A DNA stretch of 64,000 nucleotides. Origin: Diploscapter coronatus. Taxonomy: Eukaryota; Nematoda; Chromadorea; Rhabditida; Rhabditidae. The notes beneath the pieces are model-generated. The model searched no databases. It had not been told where the DNA came from and saw only the letters and a list, made by a program, of their open reading frames with translations. A program made the position numbers and the translations under genes. The stretch is taken from positions 47,011,249 to 47,075,248 of the forward strand of contig OZ038423.1 of NCBI GenBank assembly GCA_964036155.1. Direction: 5' to 3'. This document shows positions 31,932 to 42,395 of this stretch, in pieces (position 1 is the first letter of the stretch; every line of letters begins with the position of its first letter).

Positions 31932-34900
31932 ATGCGCTTGGGTATACTCCTGGCCCTGGTAGCGGTCGGCTTTGCCCATGAGTGTAGCGTAGGTAACCTC
32001 GTGCTTGAAAACGGCGTAATCGTATCGAAAAGCATAGCACATGTGAGCCAATTATCTACTTAATTACTTAAATTAAATGGCTAATTGTCCTAATTGCAGA
32101 AAGAATGCGACGGTCTCTGTAAACGAGAAACGATTCCGATATGGAGCGCAGAACAAAGCATCGTCCTTTTGTCGTGTGAAGATAATCATGTAAGTTTTTA
32201 TCATCATTATAAGGATAGCAAGGAAATAGAAAACAGGATTTTGTTTAAAAAATGAACATTTCTTTAGAGATTTCAAATTTGACATTTTGACAAAAATTAG
32301 CATTTTAAAATTAATAGTTTCAAATACTGTAACTTTTTTCTTCTAATTCAAAAATCGCGATTTATTCTCTACTTTGTAGCAGCGCGAAAATTATATGACT
32401 TCTATCTAGAGACTCCGAAGACACGAATTGTCTACTGATGTTTACATTTCATATGGCTTCTGCCTAATCACACTACTGTTAATTAATCATTTTAAGTGCC
32501 ATAAAATTTTTACGTCTTTCTTTTTGAAATCAAGGCAATCTTTCGAAATCACGTAAAAATTACCTCCACTCTATAATTTAGTAGGCATTTTTCAAGGGAG
32601 GCGATTTTCAAAAACTGTAATCTACCCAAATCGATCATGGAGATTTCAAAAATAAAATCTATTTTCAATTTTGACTTAAAATAGTCGAAATTAGCATAGA
32701 ATCGTTTTTGACAGATTTTCACCCAAAATTCAAGTTTTTGAATCTAAAATTATAAAAAAAAAAATGAGAAAACTCATTCGATACCAAATTGCATTAGCTT
32801 CAAAATGATGTACAACATGCCGGGATAAAAATGCTTTCCAAGACCTGTAAAACTTCAAAACCGCAGCCGATCACATAGGGACCCATGTACATTTTATCTA
32901 TAGAATAATTCCAGTCCTGTTGTGCATCAGCCACTACTCCAAATGGCTCAATTGCCTCATTAGAATTTTTGTAAAAAATGTTTAAGAAATTCTATTCGAC
33001 CTCAGGTACCTCCAGATTTCAAAATCTCGAATTTTTCGTCAGCACTGTTACCTCTACTATATAAGAATGTAGTTACCTTTTTTAAATTTTAATTTCCATT
33101 ACAAATTTTCATATCAATTATACAGATCGACTAGAGATTTAAAAAAAAAAAAACGTGTTTCGAAAAATTATCGAAATTAGCATAAAATATGCCAAATATC
33201 TATGCCTCACTGATATTTTATATTATAAATGGGCCGAGCATTCATTTTCATTTATCTCTGCTCGAGTATATTAAAAATGTAGTTGAATATTTTCTTCAAA
33301 AACGCTCTCGAATAAACATAATCAAGAAAACGTATAAATTTAAAAATTCACTCCATATAATGACTTTGTTTAGGATGTGAACTTTTCATCATTTATTTTT
33401 TCATTTTTCCAATTTCTTTACTACACTCTTGCGATTTTCGAAGTGTTTTATGCTCCAATTATAACTTTGTGAACACTAGTAATTTTATTTCGTCAGTCAA
33501 GTCTGGCGAAGATAAGAGGCGAACCAATTTTCTATTTCATAAAATAGTTCATGAAAACTTCTCTTCGATACAATTTGATTTAGGTTTTAAATGTAGTAAA
33601 AACATAGACGAATGATTTGACTGTTTGTATTGCATTATTTTTGAGGGAATTTATCACCAGAAAAATATTCTATTAAAGTTTTTAAAGTAATAAATATAAA
33701 TTTAGATATTTTGATGAGCATTTTTCATTAAATTCTTCACTCTCAATTCTCATTTTAAATTATCTTCACATTGAGTTTCAAAACTTGGTGACTAATTAGT
33801 GCTGCTTTATAATCGGCAAATAGTATAAATTTTGGTGATTTTATAAAAGTAATAACCTAAATTCTAACAGCCAGCCGAAGGCTGGCACTAGGACGATGAG
33901 CGAGCGAGCGCGAAGCGAGGAAGTTCTAGTTAGAATTTAGTGTTTGTAATTCTACAAAAATTCAAAAATGCCACGTTTCATCTCTATTTTGCCCTTGGAG
34001 ACTGGTAGTATCTTTTGTTCGTCTTTTCTCCGCATTATTTCCCCGCTTTTTTCGCTTCTTTTACCATCGACAGAAGCCCGGATTTTCATTTTTATCTTAT
34101 CAGTAACACACTGTCCAAGTTTTACGCCATACATTCTCTGCCATTGCTCTCATTTCTTCTTATCCTCATCATTTTTCATACTATTTCACTCTTCTCATAT
34201 CAAGCAATGAAATTTCAAACAAATATCAAAGATAAACACTATTTGTATGAATCACTATGTGTCTGAGAAAGTGCCTTGCGAACTCAAGAATTCTGCTTAC
34301 GAAAATCATCGAGTGTACTCAAAAGTCGAGCCTGATCCATGATTAAGAAGCCAGAGCGCTAACACAATACAACTGAGATACATACATTAATTATCAATTT
34401 GTAGGTGGCAAAAATAATCAATGCCGGTAATGCGTGTAATGCTGGGGACACGGAAGACTGCTACTGTGATGGCAATCGATGTAATGAAGTCACCGGAGTA
34501 AGAGAAGAGCTTGCTCCAAGTCACATTGAGGACTTCCCAAGGTAAAAATAGGTGAAAATCAGTTTTCCAGTCGAGAATTTCAGCAACATCGTCTGTTACG
34601 TCGGCTACTATGCATCCGATCAGTTTACCATTGGTGATCTGGTTCAGTGCGGTCAGAACAGCGTCTGTATGAAGGTCAACGGAACCGCTTCGGGCTACAG
34701 TGTCGAGGTTTCTAACGCCAGGAAACTTTGTTCCGAATTTCGATTTTAAGGTCTACGCCTGCATGCCTCAAACTCTGTGCACCGCGCTCTTCCCTGGTAT
34801 CCAGGACAATCAGGAAATGTGCAACGGAGTCAACGGCACGACGATCACTGGCTGCTGCTGCACGAAACAAGATTGCAAAGATCTTATGAACCCAAGCATC

Positions 34901-37900
34901 CCTCCTCCGCCAACGCAAAACTGGGGTGGACCCACGATTCAATGCTACTCGGGTATTACGCTGAACGGCGCCGTTGTGACTGGAGGCAGTTTCGGTCCAT
35001 GCCAGGGCGATTGTGCATCTGCCAGAATCCGAACCACCTATAACGGCGGGACTCTGTGGGGAGAAGTGTTCTCCTGCGACCCGGCTAACATCTTCAGCGC
35101 GATCGGCGTCAATGGACAATGCCAAAGCTTCAACGTCGCTAACGTTTCTGGAGTTCCAACTGCAGTAGTGACAGGATGCATGTGCAGCTCAGACAAATGC
35201 ATCGATCCGACTGTCATTCCACCTGTGTACCCGATCCGCCAACTCAAATGCTACACTGGTCTCTCGAACGGAACCAGCTCGGTCGGAGCTGAGATGCCAT
35301 GCGACGGACGATGTGGTCGCATGAAGTTCAAAATGAACGGCACTCCCATGACCTACTACATGTGCGCTCCTTATGCTGTAAGTTTGAAGAAACACAATTT
35401 TAAATTCAAGAAAACACACAGATCTGCGCTGGATTCGGCATGGCCGCTACCGAAGGACTGACCTACAATCCTCCACAAGACGAGGAGATCGAGGCATATT
35501 GTTGCTCGGCAACTGATAACTGCAACGTCGACGACCCGAATATCCAAATCAACACTACCTACCTGCCAACTGCTGCCTACCCAACCATCTGTTATGGAGG
35601 TTAAAACATCAATAATCCAAAAGAAATCAAGAAATTTATCGATTCAGGCATCTGGGTGAACGGCGTCCCGATCACGAACGCTGCTTACGGACTTTGCCAG
35701 GGAGAATGTGCTTCGGCCAACTTCCTCACGACCTTCGCTGGACAGACGCACAATGCCACCATCTACACTTGCGACCCAGTCACAATGTGCTCGACCTATG
35801 GAATCAAGAACGGATGTGGACAAATTGGAAACGGAGTCACTGGATGCTGCTGTGATTATGATGGCTGTCTCGATCCCAACAGAGGCGGTGGAAACTTCAA
35901 CCAACTCCGCTGCTATTCTGGTATATCAGTGCCAAGTGATAACATCTTCGAAGGCGGCGACATGATCTGCGACGGCATGTGCTCTTCTCTCTCGACTATG
36001 GTTAACAGCAAGAACGTGACGACCTACTGGTGTGCTCCATTTGGCGTCTGTCGCTACTACGGTCTGGGACTCGGAGGAAACGACAACTGCAATTCGATCA
36101 CTGGAGCTGATCCTCCAGTCACCGGATGCTGTAATAATTAGTTTAAAATAGTTCACCAATTAATTTACAATTTAGGCTGCAACACTGATAACTGCAATGC
36201 TCCGCCAGGCGTCAACGTCACTGCCATTCCTGCTCGCAACGAAGCTCCCATCGTTTGTTATCAGGGACTTCATATCAACGGAAACAACTTCTCCAACTAC
36301 GGATATCAGGTCTGCCACGGCGAATGCGTTTCCATCATGTTGAGTGGAACAGTCAACTCGTCGACAGCATACGCTACTCTGTATGCTTGCGATCCAGCTA
36401 GCGCCTGCGCTGCTATGGGACTTCGCAACAACTGCACAACTATTGATGGAACTGTAACAACATGTTGTTGTGACTCTAATGCGTGCATTGATCCAATAGT
36501 CGGTCGACAACCTGGAGTTTCACTTCAATGTTATGTTGGTCTGGTTGTGCCGAATATGAACATTTCTACCGGAGCCGATATGACTTGTGGCGGAATGTGT
36601 GCTCGAATCTCGACGACCATCAACGGAAATCCTGCAATGTCATTCCACTGCGTGCCGACACCTATTTGCCAATCGCTTGGATTATACAACAGCAAAGGAG
36701 TTCTGTATCTCGACAGATCAATCGAAGGTTATTGCTGCAATAACGGACCATTCTGTAATACCGCTGGAACGAATATCAACACCACTGGACTTCAACCAGT
36801 TGGAGCAGAAAGACCAAAGGCCTGCTATTCTGGTATGTGTAGTTTTTATTCGAGCAAAATAAAAGCTGATCCTCAGGTGTCTACATCAACGGATCGGCTG
36901 CTTCTGATGGAGGTTGGTATGCTTGCCAAGGAGACTGCATTGCCGTCAATTTGAACACCACACTGAATGGACAGACCGTCAGCGCCGCTGTTTATTCTTG
37001 TGATCCAACTGTTGTCTGCCGAAGTCTAAACGTTCTTAACAGATGCCACAACATCGAATCTGGACTTCAGACTTGCTGCTGCGACACTGTAAGATTGACT
37101 CGAAAGAACTCAATATGTTTGAATTTTAGGACGCTTGCATCGATCCCACTGTCACTCCACCAAAACTGCCCGACTTCTTCAGCGACTTTTGCTGGGTTGG
37201 TGTGTACGACAAAGATCACAATATCTCTGCTGGAGCTGAGGTAAACATTATTGGAAGTATTTTAAAAAATAAATAAAACATCTTTTAGGCCTACTGTTAT
37301 GACGGCCAATGCGCTTCTCTGACTTCAAATATTGGTGGATCAACCGTGAATGTCTTCGCCTGTGTGCCCAACTACGTCTGCTCTTACCTTGGTCTCTATG
37401 ATGACTGTTTGTCAGTATACTACGATCGTTCGTTCACTGCCTGCTGCTGCAAGAGTGGAGCTCTCTGCAACATCGCTGGTTACGGCATTCCCACTCCACC
37501 ACGACCATTCCCGATCCGAGACTTCCCCATCACTTGTCCATCTGGTCTGTACGTCGATGGAGCTGCTGTCACCCCGGAGGCTTTCTTGACTTGCGACGGA
37601 GACTGCGCTTCGATGACCATCAACGCGACTGCTAATGGCATAGCCCACTCGGCAATGCTCTTCACCTGCGATCCCTCCCGGGTCTGTCGTCAACTCAACG
37701 TCCTCAACACGTGTGCCTCACCAGAACCAGGCCTCACTGCTTGCTGCTGTGATACAGATGGATGCCTCGACCCGATGAGAGGAAAGTTCGTTCCAACCAA
37801 CCCATTGAAATGCTACGTCGGTGTGTACTCGAGTACTGTCAAGACTGGAGCCGAAGTCTATTGCGATGGAAAGTGTGCCGCTATGCAAGGAATTGTCGGA

Positions 37901-39969
37901 AATGACAATGTGACTGTGTTTGCTTGCATTGCCGCTTCTGTCTGCCGAGCCCAGGAACTCTACGATGATTGCAAGCCGATCTACGGAGATCGTGGAGCTA
38001 TCGTAAGAAATTTTCTGAAGATCTTCAACGAAATAGATGTTTTAGGCCTGTTGCTGTGATAATACCCAAAACTGCAACTTGAACTTCCGTGGAATGCCAA
38101 CACCACCACCCTTCAGCCAGAATGTGTCCAGAATTCGCGACTATCCGATCGTCTGCTACAACGGCATCTACCTCAATGGAACTCAATACATCGGTGGAGG
38201 TGGTTGGCAGTCTTGTGAAGGTAACATTTAAAAAAAAAAGTCGTTTCAAAACAAATATTAATTTCAGGTGACTGCGCTTCAATCGATTTGACTTCTTCCT
38301 ACAATGGCCAGCCTGTCACCGCATCACTGTATACTTGCGACCCAGTCCGAGTCTGTCGTAACCTGAGTCTCTCCGACAGCTGCGCAATGATCGAGCCTGG
38401 TCTTTCTGGATGCTGCTGCACTTCAGATGCCTGCATCGATCCTACCAAGAATCCACCAAGAACACCTTGGCAACCACTGTCCTGCTACGTCGGAGTCAAA
38501 TCCGTCAAGGCCAATATCAGCGTTGGAGCGGAAGTCATCTGCAACGGAAAATGTGCCAGACTGCAGACATCGATTGCCGGAAGCTACGACACGACCACCT
38601 ACCACTGCGTGCCGAACCAGATCTGCCAGAGCTTGGAGCTGTTCGACTCCTGCCGAGATCTATACTTCGACAGAGCTGTCACTGCCTGCTGCTGTGATAA
38701 TGCTGTATTTGATAAAATCAAGAATTTTGATAAATAATGTACGATTTTCAGAACAATTGCAATGTTAATGACACGTCGATCGTCATTCCGACTCCTCAAC
38801 CTCTGGTCGAGTTCCCGATCGCTTGCTACAATGGTATTTTCTCCAATGGACAAGCCATGGGAGCAGTCACGTATGAAAACAGATCAAAGTAAAGATTTAG
38901 AAAATGGTTTCAGCCTATCAGTCTGCAATGGCCAATGCGCTTCGGTTCAAATATCTGGAACTTACAACGGTCAACTCCAAAATGCCACCCTCTATACCTG
39001 TGATCCTTCATCCGTCTGTGCTGCTCTGCAGATGACAAACAACTGCTCGTCGCCTGAACCTGGATTGACTGGATGCTGCTGCGACACTGTCAGTATAGGA
39101 TTCAAAGAAAAATCAATAATCTATAATTCAGGACACCTGCCTCAATCCTTACACTGGAAAAAGCCCAGGCAATCCTCTGTACTGCTTCGTCGGATTCTAT
39201 GCTGCTTATAACAATTACGTCGTTGGCGCTTCCATCAAATGTGACGGAATGTGCGCATCGATGGCCACGCAGTATAATGGCAAACTCGTCAAGTCATACC
39301 ACTGCGTACCTCAGCCTGTCTGCAAAACACTGGAGTTGAACAACAACTGCGCGACTCTGACAACGGACAGAGACATCACTGCCTGCTGCTGTGACGGATA
39401 TAATAACTGTCACGTAAATGAGACCGCTGTCAACACCACGAACATCATTCCTGCGGTAAATGTCGATTCGGATATTCAAAATTCATCGGTGATTTTCAGA
39501 ACCAGGGCACGGCAATTACCTGCTACAACGGTATCTACGTCAATGGCTCTCCGTTCGTGTCTCCAACTGTCGGAGCTTGTTACGGACAGTGTGCTTCCAT
39601 CACGTATAACACAACGTACAGTGGACAACCGAATACTCTCGTTATGTACTCTTGCGATCCTACGGCCGTTTGCAATAGCTTGAGTACGAATGTAGCAAAT
39701 TGGTCAAGAGTAGAACTTGAATTTCAGACCTGACGAACAGCTGCGGAACAATCGACCAGACCGGCTTCACGGGCTGCTGTTGTAACACGAATATGTGCTT
39801 GAATTCGATGGCCACTCCGGGACCTAGCACTTCGACAATTGTCACTACGACATCTGGCGCTTCGACACCTGGCAGTACGACATCTGGCGCTTCGACAAGC
39901 CAATTGTCATTGATCGCATCCCTTCTCATCCCATTCCTCATCAGTGTATATCAGCTAGTCTCGCAATAG
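31932..39969 (+). CDS. Giant secreted/GPI-type protein with 16 Cys-rich ET-module-like repeats (right copy)
   Basis: Paralog of the minus-strand gene at 15352-22142, with the same plan: signal peptide, degenerate N-terminal module, eight A/B pairs of Cys modules, stalk and hydrophobic C-terminal tail. Exons 1-3 are 31932-32042, 32100-32189 and from 34405; exon 5 is 34752-35377; the last ends at TAG 39967-39969. Module starts include NIVCYVGYY, IQCYSGITL, LKCYTGLSN, ICYGGIWVN, LRCYSGISV, IVCYQGLHI, LQCYVGLVV, KACYSGVYI, DFCWVGVYD, ITCPSGLYV, LKCYVGVYS, IVCYNGIYL, LSCYVGVKS, IACYNGIFS, LYCFVGFYA and ITCYNGIYV. Most modules carry 8-10 Cys and many have N-x-S/T sites. The stalk is longer than in the left copy, with a repeated TTTSGAST-like block. 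No disabling lesion was seen. Intron 2 is 2.2 kb. The boundary between exons 3 and 4 (around 34542-34563) is uncertain. Function unknown; a surface or cuticle-facing role is inference. Confidence 0.86.
32560..33965. other. Right-arm-specific block in intron 2 of the giant gene
   Basis: About 1.4 kb with no counterpart in the left arm. It is AT-rich with no recognisable coding exon; the 63-codon open frame at 33189 has no conserved feature. Near its right end lies the GC-rich foldback at 33857-33940. Whether this block was inserted here, or the left arm lost it and gained other DNA, cannot be decided from one sequence. Confidence 0.7.
33857..33940. mobile_element. GC-rich foldback element with 12-bp perfect ends
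   Basis: CTAAATTCTAAC (33857-33868) and GTTAGAATTTAG (33929-33940) are exact reverse complements. Between them lie a strong hairpin (GCCAGCCGAAGGCTGGC) and a GAGCGAGCGAGCGCGAAGCG tract. Base composition is strikingly different from the flanks. It occurs only in the right arm. A small foldback transposon is the simplest reading; a structured RNA-coding element is less likely. Confidence 0.6.
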
Positions 39970-40156
39970 TCAACCGCTAATGTGCCAACAAGCATCTCAA
40001 TTTGAAGGCAATTTCTGGATGATGTAGTACTTTACAACTTGTTGACTTCATCGCTACACCATCCTGAAATCGCTAGAAATCCCTTTCTTTCGCATTTTCT
40101 TTTTATAATTCTTGTTTTGATATATTTTGTTGTGTGGAGTTTTCTTCTTGATTTTG

Positions 40157-40162
40157 AATAAA
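40157..40162 (+). terminator. AATAAA polyadenylation signal, right giant gene
   Basis: Hexamer about 190 nt after the stop codon at 39969, mirrored in the left arm at 15159-15164. Confidence 0.55.
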
Positions 40163-40353
40163 AATCTAAAAAAATCATCGATAAGAATGACGGAAAGTCA
40201 AATAGAACGCCGGACCGAGTGACCAGTCCATGCATTTTCTCTTTCAATCGGAGACTTTTAAAGGCCTTTATTTATTGAATTCTCCCAATGTTTGCTCACA
40301 AGCACGCCTTTTCTTGATCCAACATCTCCAGAAAAGTCCTATTCTTCGATTTC

Positions 40354-42322
40354 ATGTCCAAAATCAAAATCGTTATTACCATTCTCTGCCATGCTATTAC
40401 CATTCTGGGTATACCCGACTACTGTCCAAAGCCCATTTCCAGAGCGAAGGAGCCGTCTGAGCACTGTGCGGAAGCATCGGATCCAAACGAGCTACCAAAA
40501 TCTGGCATAGAGAAATGGTTCACCAAAGAGATGTTCGAGGTTACCATCGTTATCATTTTTATTCCCATTTGGTAGTGATGCCATTTTAGGATCTCTTTCC
40601 CCATGCAAACTTAGGTTATGGGCCTCATGCTTGCATGCCATATTCTTATGAAGCATTTATTATTGCGGCCAGATATTTTCCTGAGTTCGGTGCAGAGTCT
40701 CCTAGTAAGGTAGTTTCTGTTCTAAAAATTCAAACTAACTTATTTTTCAGGTTTACGAGCCTGAAGAGCACCATAGGCGTGATGTGTCAGCATTCTTTGC
40801 CCATGCCATACAAGAAACTGGAGAGAACAACTTGGACCTGTACAAGTATTTTTTAAATGAAAGATCTTCGTTTTAAATTAGAACTTCAGCAACACCGATT
40901 TCACAGTGGACATGGCCTCTGAGTGCTTTTACCGGGGTGGATTTTATAATTGGTTCGAGAGAGGACCGAATTCATCGTTTCTGCATCCATCTTTCCCTGG
41001 GTATAACCCGGTTGACGGGAAGAGGTGAGTTTGAATTTTCGAAACTTGGAAAAGCTGATCTCCGTCGATTTTTAGATGCATCGAAGATGGAAGATATTGC
41101 AAGCACGAGACTGTCCTTGACATGTGGTATCCGTGCAACGAAACCACGGAACTTCACGCTAATGTCACGTTCTATCGGGGGTGCTATTTTGGGAGGGGAG
41201 CTTTACAGGTACTAAAAATCTTTAAATAGAACTCCCCTTAAAAGTTCAATACAAATGGGGGCACAGGGCGTATATTTTAAAGCTTCAGCTCTCCTGGAAC
41301 TACAATTACGGCTTGTTCCAGCAGTTTTTACTCTCGAAGAAAATCGAAGTCGACTTGTTGGCGAATCCAAATCTGGTGATCACGAAAATGGACCCACCTT
41401 TGGCTATGCTCGCTTCGTTGTGGTTCTACATGACGCCCCAACCACCTAAGCCTTCGATGCACAGTATTGTCGTGGGTAAATATTTACTTTCAGATGGCGT
41501 CATATATAAAATTGGAACGTCCTTTTTAAATAAAGTGATGACGCCATCTAAAATGAAGATTAGTTTTTAAAATTCAATATTTTCATGCGATTGGCGTCCC
41601 TCGTCAAAAAATCGCCGAGCCGGCTTTCAAGGGCCCATCTTTGGTCCCACCAGTTTAGTCATTAACAACGAATGTGGAGGAGAGTCGGAGGATGAACCTG
41701 ATAAGTTCTAATCTAATTTTACAGGCTCGTAACTTTAATAAATGTCGTTGTTTTCCATTTTAAGGGGTCCAGGAGAGTCTAGAAGAATCAAGGCCTTCAA
41801 GTGGTTCACGAAATATTTCAATGTCACCGCCGGTCCAGAAAGGACTCTCTCCTGCAAGGGTACTGCATTTCATTTTTTAAATTTAGGATTACGGTATTCG
41901 AATTTTTAGGAATGCTAGAAGGTTTTGAAGCGGTGCAACATATGTATTCATGGCATCCTGATTGGGGAAACATGTGGAGATCCAGGCCTTGCGATTGCGA
42001 ACCGGCTCCTTATGGAGGTGAGTCATAGAAAAATGGAGGCGGAAATTACAATTAAAATTTTACAATTTTGACTCCTCCTTTTTCAAAAACCTATTTTAGG
42101 GCCTCTGCCATATTATGACCCGAAAGTGTACCCTCCAAAATTTGCGAAGGATAACGATAGGAATCGACTTAGATGCGTTTACAGCATTTACAATAATCCC
42201 GACGGTTTCCGGCTAAATGATGGTATTATTTCTATTTTTTCGTTTTTTTAGAATAATTTTTAGATAACGCCCCATGTCTCAAACACAAGCCCAAAATTCG
42301 ACTTTCTAAAACTGGATTTTAG
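40354..42322 (+). CDS. GH19-family chitinase-like protein
   Basis: Glycoside hydrolase family 19 enzymes cleave beta-1,4 N-acetylglucosamine polymers. Exons: 40354-40539, 40590-40709, 40751-40845, then four or more further exons to TAG at 42320-42322. A hydrophobic start (IKIVITILCHAITILG) suggests secretion. Family landmarks: FGAESP region, FFAHAIQETGENNL (the HETxxG-type catalytic Glu motif), CYFGRGALQLSWNYNYG, LASLWFYMTPQPPKPSMHS, DWRPS and FGPTSLVINNECGGE, the last matching the GFG-x-T-x-IINGG-x-ECG block. The exon beginning at 41587 is needed for that block, but the sequence before it is TTTTCAT, not TTTTCAG; no in-frame AG acceptor was found nearby. The gene may therefore be newly broken, use a non-AG acceptor, or contain a sequencing error. 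It lies 114 bp outside the right arm, so it is single-copy here. Substrate cannot be inferred. Confidence 0.82.
41492..41549. repeat. Perfect 12-bp inverted repeat in a GH19 intron
   Basis: AGATGGCGTCAT (41492-41503) and ATGACGCCATCT (41538-41549) are exact reverse complements separated by 34 nt. The hairpin lies in the same intron that has the non-AG acceptor. Confidence 0.75.
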
Positions 42323-42363
42323 TTTTCTTTCTAGAAGATAAATTCATTTTCAACAATTTTAAC

Positions 42364-42369
42364 AATAAA
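42364..42369 (+). terminator. AATAAA polyadenylation signal, GH19 gene
   Basis: Hexamer 42 nt after the GH19 stop. It falls within the 73-bp gap between this gene and the convergent URB1-like gene. Confidence 0.6.
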
Positions 42370-42395
42370 ACTCAACAAGGAATCTTAATAAAAAA

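Larger units (their letters stand above)
31238..40239. repeat. Right arm of the large inverted duplication
   Basis: Reverse-complement counterpart of 15081-22858. Similarity covers the promoter side, all exons, most introns and the 3' region. It is broken by about 1.4 kb at 32560-33965, which replaces about 0.25 kb of the left arm, and by small differences in the Ser/Thr stalk and in modules 6-9. The arm ends at CCATGCATTTTC, 114 bp before the chitinase start. Confidence 0.95.

Noticed and set aside
33189..33380. 63-codon open frame in the right-specific intron block
   Set aside because: AT-rich, no homology signal, located within an intron.
3685..41060. Repeated AAGATCAGCTTTT-like motif (near 3685, 4654, 4841, 12731, 18373, 41045)
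   Set aside because: Copies are short and scattered, with no shared flanks; could reflect base composition. Not enough to call a repeat family.
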